Below the pieces are notes generated by a model that ran no database searches, was not told where the DNA came from, and was given only the letters and a program-made list of their open reading frames with translations. The position numbers and the translations under genes were made by a program. Below, in pieces: positions 44,457 to 52,579 of a stretch of 64,000 nt of DNA (its first letter is position 1; each line of letters starts with the position of its first letter). Source of the DNA: Oligella sp050920755 (GTDB taxonomy: Bacteria > Pseudomonadota > Gammaproteobacteria > Burkholderiales > Burkholderiaceae_B); the NCBI RefSeq assembly GCF_050920755.1, contig NZ_CP158480.1, positions 2,480,001 through 2,544,000 on the forward strand. The letters run 5' to 3'.

Positions 44457-45353
44457 CTACTGGCTTTCCAAGATGGCTTGGACCACCTGATCGAGATTGT
44501 ATTTCATACCCTCTTCGAAGTGTTGGGCCGTATATGCGCCATGGGTCATATGCGTCAGATCCGCCAATTTAATATGCGCCTCCTTGGCGATGGTACGCGT
44601 ATAGGCGTTAGGATTGTCCTTTTCAGTAAATAAAATACTGATATTTTTGGCTTTAATCAGATCAATCACTTTTTTAACCTGTACAGGACTGGGCTCAATA
44701 CCATGCCCTGGCTCTACCACGGCAGAAACCTCCAAGCCAAATTCACGGAATAAATAATCATAAGCGCCGTGTACGGTTGCAATTCTCAGATTAGGATTAT
44801 TTACCCCTTGGACACGACGTAAGGCATCGCTGCGCAATTGGCGCAAACGCTTATTATAAGTGCGTGCATTTTGCCGATAAAAATCCGCATTGGCGGGATC
44901 CAACTTAGCCAACGCTTTGGCGATATGATTCACCTGCAGCATGGCTGCACTGATAGAAATAAAGGTGTGAGAATTAATCACTCCGTCACGTTGATTTTCA
45001 TCCAAGCCCATCGTGCTTAATAAAGGCACCTCCTTATTGGCCTGTATGATGGGCACGTTTTTATTTTCGCTGGCTTGAATCATTTTGCGTGCAAAATCAT
45101 CATGACCGATATCATTCAACACCAATACCGTCAGCTCATTAACACGCTTCATATCCTGAGCGCGCGGTTCAAACGCATGCGGATTAAAACCCTCGGGAAT
45201 TAAGGGAACGATCTCACCTTTATCCTTAATGATATTAGCCACATAACTATAGTAAGGATGCAAAGTGACGCCGACCACCAACTTAGCCTGCGCCTGCGCC
45301 GCCAACAGAAAAAAGGAAAGCAGTGCCAAGCTGAGACGCCTGAAAAAAGACAT
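44457..45353 (-). CDS. ZnuA-like periplasmic metal-binding protein
   Basis: Classical cluster A-I binding protein for a divalent metal. I start at ATG 45353 (MSFFRRLSLALLSFF), with AAAGGTG seven bases upstream; ATG 45371 would add six residues. The signal peptide ends AQAQA. Candidate metal ligands are H32 (LHPYYSYV), H59 (FNPHAFEP) and a His near 196 (VHGAYDYLFREF). No His-rich zinc loop is present, which argues against a dedicated ZnuA. About 298 residues. Confidence 0.88.
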   Translation of the reverse strand: MSFFRRLSLALLSFFLLAAQAQAKLVVGVTLHPYYSYVANIIKDKGEIVPLIPEGFNPHAFEPRAQDMKRVNELTVLVLNDIGHDDFARKMIQASENKNVPIIQANKEVPLLSTMGLDENQRDGVINSHTFISISAAMLQVNHIAKALAKLDPANADFYRQNARTYNKRLRQLRSDALRRVQGVNNPNLRIATVHGAYDYLFREFGLEVSAVVEPGHGIEPSPVQVKKVIDLIKAKNISILFTEKDNPNAYTRTIAKEAHIKLADLTHMTHGAYTAQHFEEGMKYNLDQVVQAILESQ

Positions 45354-45367
45354 ACAATTCACCTTTA

Positions 45368-45937
45368 TCATCTTTTAATTTCGTTATTCAAATTAACCCG
45401 TCGCCAACCCGCCGCCGCCAACCGATCGGCTTCAAGATACTGTAAAGCGGACGGCTCTACGACTTTTGAATAAATCCATAGCTCAAACCCATCTGCGACG
45501 CTTTTATCACGCGGCAGAATCCATAATAGATGCCCGGCAATCTCAGGCCGCCGAGAAAGACCCAAATAGTAAGTACGCCCCTCTGCCCTTGACTTTTGCC
45601 ACTGATGGTCTCCACGCTGCTTATTTTCCCGCACATCGGTAAACGGCGGCAAATTCTCATCAATCAATGATTGCACGCTTGGCGCTTCTGCAGAGGAACC
45701 AGCAAGCCATTCCTCATAAACCAACAGCAGATCCGTGATGAGCCCTTGCTCGGTCGCCTTTAAATCATAGCGCGCACTTACCTCATAAGGGGCTAAAGTA
45801 TGCCGCTCTCCCTCATCACGCTGATGAAAGAAGATAAAAACACCCGAGCCTATGACAATCACGATAGCGACCAGAATGACGTAAACCGTCTCTTTGGTCG
45901 CCTTATCGGGATGAACGGTCTGACAGTAACTTCCCAT
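45368..45937 (-). CDS. Membrane-anchored protein of unknown function in the metal ABC operon (DUF6162-like)
   Basis: About 189 residues from ATG 45937 (MGSYCQTVHPDK); a TTG at 45949 is less likely. One membrane segment near residues 20-40 (VYVILVAIVIVIGSGVFIFF) is followed by a periplasmic domain of about 145 residues rich in Leu/Glu/Trp. I believe it is the DUF6162 type seen in operons with metal ABC importers, but this is from memory. Its position between the small exported protein and the ZnuA-like gene is like that of the accessory Fpv proteins in Pseudomonas. Function unknown. Confidence 0.65.
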   Translation of the reverse strand: MGSYCQTVHPDKATKETVYVILVAIVIVIGSGVFIFFHQRDEGERHTLAPYEVSARYDLKATEQGLITDLLLVYEEWLAGSSAEAPSVQSLIDENLPPFTDVRENKQRGDHQWQKSRAEGRTYYLGLSRRPEIAGHLLWILPRDKSVADGFELWIYSKVVEPSALQYLEADRLAAAGWRRVNLNNEIKR

Positions 45938-45951
45938 GTTAAGCTGCAAGG

Positions 45952-46257
45952 CTATTGAATATCCGCATGATCCAGCTCTAGAATATGCCCAGGACCCGCA
46001 TCGAATCTGACAAAGAATTCCTCGTCTTTGGGAATATCAAAGGCAATTTTTCCAGATTCATCGAGCTTGCCAGAGAAAAGCGTCTTTTCATCATAATTTT
46101 TGACATCAATTTGCACACCGAATGCCGATGAGCCATCGGAAAAACCACCTTGACACACAATTTGTGCACTTTGACGCTCACAATTAAGGAGCGGCGCATG
46201 CGCATACACGACCGTGCTCAAACCACTCAAACACAAGGCGAGAAAACATTTTTTCAC
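45952..46257 (-). CDS. Small exported protein of unknown function in the metal ABC operon
   Basis: 101 residues. A clean signal peptide (MKKCFLALCLSGLSTVVYA) gives a mature domain of about 80 residues beginning HAPLLNCERQ, with two cysteines (NCERQSAQIVC) that could form a disulfide. The rest looks like a small beta-sandwich (GVQIDVKNYDEKTLFSGKLD), ending LELDHADIQ. I do not recognise the family with certainty. Tight position between the DUF4198 gene and the DUF6162-like gene indicates a part in periplasmic metal handling. Confidence 0.65.
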   Translation of the reverse strand: MKKCFLALCLSGLSTVVYAHAPLLNCERQSAQIVCQGGFSDGSSAFGVQIDVKNYDEKTLFSGKLDESGKIAFDIPKDEEFFVRFDAGPGHILELDHADIQ

Positions 46258-46294
46258 AGCAACCTCCTGGAAATGTAATCATTCATCGGATGAA

Positions 46295-47020
46295 TTAATG
46301 ATGATGTGCGTCGGACTTAGACATAAAGGTCAATGAAGCGCTCATGCTTTTGCCATTAAACGGATCCTTGGGATCGGTTAATCGATAACCCACCTCGATA
46401 ATATTAAATCCGTCATTCGCGACCTTAACCGTAGCAAATCCGTCTTTGTCGGTGGTGTATTTTTCAGTTTCACGAGAGAAGTAATCACCAACCACTTTTA
46501 GATCGGCGACCCCCTTACCCTCGTACAACACCTGCACCTTGAGCTCCTCACCTTTTTTCAAGGTAGCAGGGTTAACGGCAGGGACAATTTCGAGCGCATG
46601 ACCCGTCACGATAGGTTGCACACGCGCATTGTTATAAGAAACGGTATATTTAAATGAATGCGCAGAGCTTTTGGCACCATCCACCTTATCACCGCGCTCA
46701 TTGACCCATTGACCGTTTTTGTCTTGCGCCCAAAAACCACCATCCATCACCGCTGTCGAAATGGCCGCCTCATCACCCTCAAGAGAAACGTGATTGCCAT
46801 GCTTTTTAATGGTTAAATTAAATTTAGTGCCGTCACGCTTAAAACCCTGAGCCGACACGATTTTTTTCGGGTCGTAGGCATCAGTGTCGGTCCCTGAGTG
46901 ACCGTAGTTAACTGCCTGCTCCCCGTGAACCTGAGCGATCCAAGCCGTATGCGCATGCGCCGTCAAACTCACGCTAAAAGCCGATAACCCTAAAGATAAC
47001 GCCAGTGTCGATAACTTCAT
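46295..47020 (-). CDS. DUF4198-family periplasmic protein, first gene of the metal operon
   Basis: 241 residues from ATG 47020. The complement reads AGGAGG seven bases before this ATG, and the Fur boxes lie upstream of it, so the longer open frame up to 47098 is not used. The signal peptide MKLSTLALSLGLSAFSVSLTAHA leaves a mature protein starting HTAWIAQVHGEQ. An Ig-like C-terminal half (KKGEELKVQVLYEGKGVADL) is typical of DUF4198, a family often encoded with Ni/Co/Fe importers. It ends in SDAHHH, a possible metal-binding tail. Confidence 0.82.
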   Translation of the reverse strand: MKLSTLALSLGLSAFSVSLTAHAHTAWIAQVHGEQAVNYGHSGTDTDAYDPKKIVSAQGFKRDGTKFNLTIKKHGNHVSLEGDEAAISTAVMDGGFWAQDKNGQWVNERGDKVDGAKSSAHSFKYTVSYNNARVQPIVTGHALEIVPAVNPATLKKGEELKVQVLYEGKGVADLKVVGDYFSRETEKYTTDKDGFATVKVANDGFNIIEVGYRLTDPKDPFNGKSMSASLTFMSKSDAHHH

Positions 47021-47077
47021 AAACAGTCCTCCTGAAAAATTCAATGTAAATGATTTTATTGATACTTTATCACTAAT

Positions 47078-47096
47078 GCTAATAAAAATCATTATC
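47078..47096. promoter_or_regulatory. Fur box 1
   Basis: GCTAATAAAAATCATTATC matches the 19-bp Fur consensus GATAATGATAATCATTATC at 16 positions. It lies 58 bp upstream of the DUF4198 gene start, a good place for iron repression of the operon. Confidence 0.75.
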
Positions 47097-47113
47097 AAAT
47101 GTTAGTATATCAC

Positions 47114-47132
47114 GATAATGAGAATGATTTCT
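47114..47132. promoter_or_regulatory. Fur box 2
   Basis: GATAATGAGAATGATTTCT keeps the first eight bases of the Fur consensus and matches 14 of 19 overall. It is 36 bp from box 1, centre to centre. It faces both the metal operon and the oxoprolinase gene. Confidence 0.6.
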
Positions 47133-47206
47133 ATTATTTAGCCTTTGTATCATTTATCACCACCGTTTTTCTTTGCCAAGAAAGTGGCTAACGTAAACGC
47201 AGCCTC

Positions 47207-47223
47207 ATCGGGTAATACCCGAT
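47207..47223. promoter_or_regulatory. Short perfect inverted repeat upstream of the oxoprolinase gene
   Basis: ATCGGGT-AAT-ACCCGAT, seven pairs with a 3-base centre, 66 bp before the start codon. No T run follows, so an operator or a leader hairpin is more likely than a terminator. The regulator is unknown. Confidence 0.4.
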
Positions 47224-47247
47224 ATTAAGCGCAGCAGCGATTCCCTA

Positions 47248-47277
47248 GAATCAAAGACTTGGTTAGCTAGTTGATTC
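47248..47277. promoter_or_regulatory. Second inverted repeat in the oxoprolinase leader
   Basis: GAATCAA (47248-47254) and TTGATTC (47271-47277), a 7-bp inverted repeat with a 16-bp spacer ending 11 bp before the ATG. It would place the ribosome binding site next to a stem, so translational control is possible. Confidence 0.35.
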
Positions 47278-47288
47278 ACAGGTTATTC

Positions 47289-50200
47289 ATGAGCAAACAA
47301 GATGCGTCCCCACAGAAACAATCTGCCCAAAGCAGCCGCTGGCAGTTCTGGATCGATCGCGGCGGCACCTTTACCGATATTGTGGCCAAAAAGCCGGACG
47401 GCACCCTCACCACCCACAAATTACTCTCAGAAAATCCGGAGCAATACGCCGATGCGGCTTTGGCCGGCATTCGACGCCTGATGGGTTTAGCGCCGCATGA
47501 GCTTATTCCCGGCGCCGAGATTGAAGCAATTAAAATGGGTACCACCGTTGCGACCAATGCCTTACTTGAGCGCAAGGGTGAGCCCACCGTCTTATTTATT
47601 ACCGAAGGCTTTGAAGATGCGCTGAATATTGCCTATCAGGCGCGCCCACAGCTTTTTAACCGACATATTGTGAAGCCGGAACTGCTTTATGCCCGCGTGG
47701 AAAGCGTGGCCGAGCGTATCTTGGCCGACGGTACCATTGCCAAAGCGCTCGATCACGTACGTACCAAGGAGCAGCTACAGGCAGCCTATGATGCGGGTTT
47801 TCGCTCCATTGCGATTGTATTGATGCATGCCTATCGTTATCACGCGCATGAAAATATCATTGCCAAACTCGCTAAAGACATCGGCTTTACCCAAATTTCC
47901 GTTTCTCATCAAGTCAGTGCCCTTATGAAAATCGTCGGCCGCGGCGACACCACCGTGGTCGATGCTTATTTATCCCCGGTCTTAAGAAACTATGTGGATC
48001 GTATCGATGCGGAAGTCGATGAGACTCGCTTAATGTTTATGCAGTCCAATGGCGGTTTAACGGCAGCGGATAATTTTCAGGGCAAGGATGCCATTCTTTC
48101 CGGACCGGCCGGCGGTATTGTCGGTATGGCGCGTATTGCCGCCGCCGTGGGTACGGATCAATTAATTGGCTTTGATATGGGTGGTACCTCGACCGATGTG
48201 TCTCACTATAACGGCGAATTTGAGCGTCTCTTTGATACGGCGGTGGCCGGTGTACGTATTCGTGCACCGATGATGAATATTCACACCGTCGCTGCCGGCG
48301 GTGGTTCCATTGTATATTTTGACGGTCAACGGATGCGTGTCGGTCCGCATTCCGCCGGCGCTTATCCGGGCCCGGTGGCCTATCGTAATGGCGGCCCCTT
48401 AACGGTCACGGATTGTAATGTGATGCTGGGTAAACTACAGCCCGATTACTTCCCGGCCATTTTCGGCCCCAATGCCGATATGCCGTTGGATTACCCACTG
48501 GTCAAGGAAAAATTCAATCAACTGGCCGATACTATTTACGAGCAAACCGGTGTGCGCGCGAGCGCTGAAGAAACGGCTGAAGGCTTTCTGCAAATTGCGG
48601 TTGCCAATATGGCCAATGCGGTTAAAAAGATATCCATTGAGCGCGGCTACGATGTCAGCAAATACACCCTGGTGAGCTTTGGCGGTGCCGGCGGTCAACA
48701 CGCCTGCCTAGTGGCGGATGCCTTGGGGATGCAAAAAGTCTTGATCCACCCCTTTGCCGGCGTACTCTCCGCCTACGGCATGGGTCTCGCCGATATTACC
48801 GCTATGCGTGAAACCGCCGTGGAACTGCCCTTAGAGCAAACCGCCATGGCTGAGGCCGAAGCCTCACTTAACGGTTTAATCAAGGAATGCAGCGAAGAAC
48901 TCCTTAAGCAGGGCGTTAGCCAAGCACAAACCAACATCATTCGACGTGCGCATATTCGTTATCAAGGAACGGACTCACCGATTATGGTGGATTTTGCCGA
49001 TACTGAAACAATGCAAGAAGCCTTTTACAGCGCCTATTTGCAGCGCTATAGCTTCTTAATGCGCGACCGTCCTTTAATTATTGAAGCCGTATCGGTTGAA
49101 GCCATCGGTCAAAGCGGCGATGCATTAGCCGCCTCACACGCCGCCCATGAAGCGCTTGCCGCGCCTAAGCCACTGGCGCAGACTGAGTTTTTCAGTCAGG
49201 GCAAAGCGCAAAGCGCACCGATTTTCAATCGCGACCATCTCAGTGCCGGTATGCGTATTGAAGGCCCGGCGATTGTCTTTGATGCCAATGGCACCACCGT
49301 CATTGAACCCGAATGGCGCATGGATATTTTAAGCGCCGGCGAGCAACTGCTGAGTCGTATCAAACCCAAGAAAAACAAAATGGCCATCGGCACGGATGTG
49401 GATCCGATGATGTTGGAGATTTTCAATAATCTTTTTATGTCAATTGCCGAGCAAATGGGTGCAACCCTTGCTAATACAGCTTTTTCCGTCAATATCAAAG
49501 AGCGTCTGGACTTTTCTTGTGCCCTTTTTGACCATGAAGGTAATTTAATTGCCAATGCCCCGCATATGCCGGTGCATTTGGGCTCCATGGGTGAAAGTAT
49601 TAAGACGGTGATCCGTAAAAACCAAGGTCGAATTAAGCCCGGTGATACCTTTGCGCTGAATGATCCCTACAATGGCGGCACGCATTTACCCGATATCACG
49701 GTAGTGACACCGATTTTCGATGATCAGCAAGCGCAAATCCTGTTCTTTGTCGCCTCACGCGGTCACCACGCCGATGTAGGCGGTATCACCCCCGGTTCCA
49801 TGCCGCCCGACAGTAAAAATGTCATTGAAGAAGGCGTATTAATTGATAACTTCTTACTCGTTGAAAATGGCAGTATGCGCGAAGAGGCTTTGCGTGAGCT
49901 CTTTTTAGGTGCACGCTACCCGGCTCGTAACTTTGATCAAAACGTCGCCGACCTACGCGCTCAAGTCGCCGCCAATGAAAAGGGTGTACAGGAATTGCGC
50001 CGCATGGTCGGCAACTTCGGCCTTGAGGTCGTACAAGCCTATATGCAGCACGTACAAAACAATGCTGAGGAATCGGTACGCTGCGCCATTGATGCCCTAC
50101 AGGACGGGGAGTTTTGCTATGAAATGGACAATGGCGCCAAGATTCAGGTCAGCGTCCGCGTAGATAAGCAATCGCGCAGTGCAACAGTGGACTTCAGCGG

Positions 50201-50957
50201 CACCTCAGCTCAATTAGAGAGTAATTTCAACGCCCCCAAAGCCGTCTGTATGGCGGCAGTACTCTATGTCTTCCGCACCTTGGTCAACGATGATATTCCC
50301 ATGAACCAAGGCTGCTTAAAGCCGATAGAAGTGATTATCCCGACCGGTTGTATGCTGAATCCGCACTACCCGGCAGCGACCGTAGCAGGCAATGTAGAGA
50401 CCTCTCAATGCATTACCGATGCGTTATATGGCGCATTAGGCGTAACGGCCGCCTCACAGGGCACCATGAATAACTTTACCTTCGGTGATGAGCGCTACCA
50501 ATACTATGAAACCATTGCCGGTGGTAGCGGTGCGGGTAAAATCATCTACCCTGACGGCCGCGAAACACTTTTTGCCGGTACCGATGTAGTGCAAACACAT
50601 ATGACCAATTCACGTCTCACCGATCCGGAGATTTTGGAATTCAGATACCCTGTGGTGTTGGAGGAGTTTTCTATACGCCAAGGCAGTGGTGGTCAAGGCA
50701 AAGTCAATGGCGGCAACGGCGGCACACGCCGTATCCGTTTCTTGCAGCCGATGACCGCTTCGATTCTCTCCAACCGCCGTCGCATTGCCCCTTTCGGACT
50801 GGCCGGCGGTGGCGATGGTGAGGTCGGAGCAAATTATATTGAACGAGCTGACGGCACCATAGAAACACTGGCTTCCAGTGCCTCAGCCGAAATGCAAAGC
50901 GGTGATATTTTTGTAATTAAAACCCCGGGTGGTGGGGCTTACGGTAAAGCAGAGTAA
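47289..50957 (+). CDS. Fused hydantoinase A/B protein, 5-oxoprolinase (ATP-hydrolysing) type
   Basis: A 1222-residue single chain from ATG 47289 (MSKQDASPQ). Residues 1 to about 690 are the HyuA half with the ATP-binding start FWIDRGGTFTDIVAKKPDG, KMGTTVATNALLERKG and DMGGTSTDVS. From about 700 the HyuB half follows (GTDVDPMMLEIFNNLFMSIA, HVPxHLGSMGES-like PVHLGSMGES, and EFSIRQGSGGQGKVNGGNGG). The fused order and length are those of 5-oxoprolinase, which converts 5-oxoproline to glutamate with ATP. Related hydantoinases or acetone carboxylase-like enzymes are alternatives. A TRAP transporter gene set follows 72 bp later. Confidence 0.88.
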   Translation: MSKQDASPQKQSAQSSRWQFWIDRGGTFTDIVAKKPDGTLTTHKLLSENPEQYADAALAGIRRLMGLAPHELIPGAEIEAIKMGTTVATNALLERKGEPTVLFITEGFEDALNIAYQARPQLFNRHIVKPELLYARVESVAERILADGTIAKALDHVRTKEQLQAAYDAGFRSIAIVLMHAYRYHAHENIIAKLAKDIGFTQISVSHQVSALMKIVGRGDTTVVDAYLSPVLRNYVDRIDAEVDETRLMFMQSNGGLTAADNFQGKDAILSGPAGGIVGMARIAAAVGTDQLIGFDMGGTSTDVSHYNGEFERLFDTAVAGVRIRAPMMNIHTVAAGGGSIVYFDGQRMRVGPHSAGAYPGPVAYRNGGPLTVTDCNVMLGKLQPDYFPAIFGPNADMPLDYPLVKEKFNQLADTIYEQTGVRASAEETAEGFLQIAVANMANAVKKISIERGYDVSKYTLVSFGGAGGQHACLVADALGMQKVLIHPFAGVLSAYGMGLADITAMRETAVELPLEQTAMAEAEASLNGLIKECSEELLKQGVSQAQTNIIRRAHIRYQGTDSPIMVDFADTETMQEAFYSAYLQRYSFLMRDRPLIIEAVSVEAIGQSGDALAASHAAHEALAAPKPLAQTEFFSQGKAQSAPIFNRDHLSAGMRIEGPAIVFDANGTTVIEPEWRMDILSAGEQLLSRIKPKKNKMAIGTDVDPMMLEIFNNLFMSIAEQMGATLANTAFSVNIKERLDFSCALFDHEGNLIANAPHMPVHLGSMGESIKTVIRKNQGRIKPGDTFALNDPYNGGTHLPDITVVTPIFDDQQAQILFFVASRGHHADVGGITPGSMPPDSKNVIEEGVLIDNFLLVENGSMREEALRELFLGARYPARNFDQNVADLRAQVAANEKGVQELRRMVGNFGLEVVQAYMQHVQNNAEESVRCAIDALQDGEFCYEMDNGAKIQVSVRVDKQSRSATVDFSGTSAQLESNFNAPKAVCMAAVLYVFRTLVNDDIPMNQGCLKPIEVIIPTGCMLNPHYPAATVAGNVETSQCITDALYGALGVTAASQGTMNNFTFGDERYQYYETIAGGSGAGKIIYPDGRETLFAGTDVVQTHMTNSRLTDPEILEFRYPVVLEEFSIRQGSGGQGKVNGGNGGTRRIRFLQPMTASILSNRRRIAPFGLAGGGDGEVGANYIERADGTIETLASSASAEMQSGDIFVIKTPGGGAYGKAE

Positions 50958-51029
50958 GCAAGAGACCGGCATAGCACATGCTATCAGCAGTCTTGAAAAC
51001 ACCCTAATCATGACCAAAGGAGACAGACA

Positions 51030-52004
51030 ATGACTTTAAAACCATTAACGCTCGCCATTGCTGCGACAGCCTCTATTTTTACGGTTACCACAGCGCATGC
51101 AGAAAACTGGCGGATGGCCACACCCTACCCTGAACAGAACTTCCATACACAAAACATCAAGCAATTTGTTGCGGATATCAAGGAAGCGACTCAAGGTAAA
51201 TTGGATATTACTGTGCACTCCGGCGGTTCCTTAATCAAACCCATGGAAATTAAGAATGCCGCACGTTCTCGTCAAATCGAGATGGGCGAATTTATTCTAT
51301 CCGGCATGGCCAATGAGCATCCGCTCTTTGCACTCGATTCCTTACCCTTTTTAGCCACATCACACGATGCTTCCTGGAAACTTTACCAAATTTCCAAACC
51401 CGCTTTAGAGCAATTACTGGAAAAACAAAATCTGAAGCTTTTGTATTCCGTGGCTTGGCCTCCGCAAGGTATGTACACCACCACACCGGTGAGCAAGATA
51501 GAGGATCTGAGCGGTATGCGCATGCGTGCTTATAGCCCACAGACCGAACGCCTGGCTCAATTGTCGGGTGCCATTCCGACACAGATTGAAGCAACCGATG
51601 TGGCTCAAGCCTTCAGTACCGGTCGCGTTAATGCCATGATCACCTCTTCCTCAACCGGCGTTAACTCTGCCGCTTGGGACTTTTTAAAGTATTACTATGA
51701 TGTACAGGCTTTTTTACCTAAAAATGCCGTGGTAGTGAATAAACGTAGCTGGGACGGCTTAGATGAAACTACCCAAAAAGCCGTTTTAGACGCTGCCGCC
51801 AAAGCGGAAGAGCGCGGCTGGGAAATGTCTAAAGAGGATATGGTGAAACAAAACCAAACCCTGATTGATAATGGCATCGAGTTAAGTCCAGGCAGCGAGG
51901 AATTACGCCAATCTCTACGTAAAATCGGTGAGCAAATGGCTGCCGAATGGAGTAAACAGGCGGGCGCCGAGGGTGAAGCCATCATCGCTGAATTCAATAA
52001 GTAA
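51030..52004 (+). CDS. TRAP transporter substrate-binding protein (DctP family)
   Basis: Periplasmic receptor of a sodium-driven TRAP importer. The signal peptide ends TTAHAEN; the mature protein has NWRMATPYPEQNFHTQNI. The conserved ligand Arg, which holds a substrate carboxylate, is in SGMRMRAYSPQTERL near residue 175. 324 residues. A very strong ribosome binding site (AAAGGAG) precedes the start. Placed right after the oxoprolinase gene, it may bind 5-oxoproline or another small carboxylate; this is inferred from context. Confidence 0.9.
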   Translation: MTLKPLTLAIAATASIFTVTTAHAENWRMATPYPEQNFHTQNIKQFVADIKEATQGKLDITVHSGGSLIKPMEIKNAARSRQIEMGEFILSGMANEHPLFALDSLPFLATSHDASWKLYQISKPALEQLLEKQNLKLLYSVAWPPQGMYTTTPVSKIEDLSGMRMRAYSPQTERLAQLSGAIPTQIEATDVAQAFSTGRVNAMITSSSTGVNSAAWDFLKYYYDVQAFLPKNAVVVNKRSWDGLDETTQKAVLDAAAKAEERGWEMSKEDMVKQNQTLIDNGIELSPGSEELRQSLRKIGEQMAAEWSKQAGAEGEAIIAEFNK

Positions 52005-52018
52005 TCATAGGATTTGTG

Positions 52019-52579
52019 ATGCGCAAAAGTCTCGATTTTTTATATAAACTAAGTGGGGCCGGCGCTGCATTATCTTTATTAGTGATTGTGATCATTCTCT
52101 TTGGTCAAGTCACATTTAATATTATTGATTATGTAGCCCATGCCTTGTTCGACAAACGCTTTGGGCTACTTATTCCCTCCTATGCCCAGTTTTCCGGCTA
52201 TGCCTTAGGATTAGCCACTTTTTTATCGTTGGCGATTGCCTTAAGACATCATTCACATATACGAGTCACGCTCTTGGAAATGCGTTTTAAAACAACGCTG
52301 CGCCGTTGGACGCACACCGTGGTTGCCTTACTCGGTGTTGCCGTCGCCCTTTTAATCAGCTACAGTCTGATTGAACTTACGTTCGACTCTTGGCAATGGA
52401 ATAGCACTGCCACAGGTTTAGTACGGATTCCGCTCTGGATTCCACAAGCAGGCTTGGCCTTAGGCTCGGTGATTTTCAGCATTGCCTGCATTGATACCTT
52501 TATTGAAATGCTACGTTATGGTCGTTCCGACGCACTAGTCACTATTGACCCCGCCGATGTGGGAGACAGCAATGACTGA
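52019..52579 (+). CDS. TRAP transporter small membrane subunit (DctQ family)
   Basis: About 186 residues with four membrane segments. The family pattern is visible: SLDFLYKLSGAGAALSLLVI at the start and a segment ending LALGSVIFSIACIDTFIEML. ATG 52019 with AGGA upstream is preferred over the GTG just before it. The gene ends 8 bp inside the start of the large subunit gene, so the two are translationally coupled. Confidence 0.87.
   Translation: MRKSLDFLYKLSGAGAALSLLVIVIILFGQVTFNIIDYVAHALFDKRFGLLIPSYAQFSGYALGLATFLSLAIALRHHSHIRVTLLEMRFKTTLRRWTHTVVALLGVAVALLISYSLIELTFDSWQWNSTATGLVRIPLWIPQAGLALGSVIFSIACIDTFIEMLRYGRSDALVTIDPADVGDSND

Noticed and set aside
46295..47098. Longer DUF4198 gene starting at 47098
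   Set aside because: The first 26 codons cover a Fur box and lack signal-peptide character; ATG 47020 has AGGAGG and a proper signal peptide.
48037..49588. Long open frames on the minus strand opposite the oxoprolinase gene
   Set aside because: They follow from codon bias of the real gene; low-complexity translations and no ribosome binding sites.
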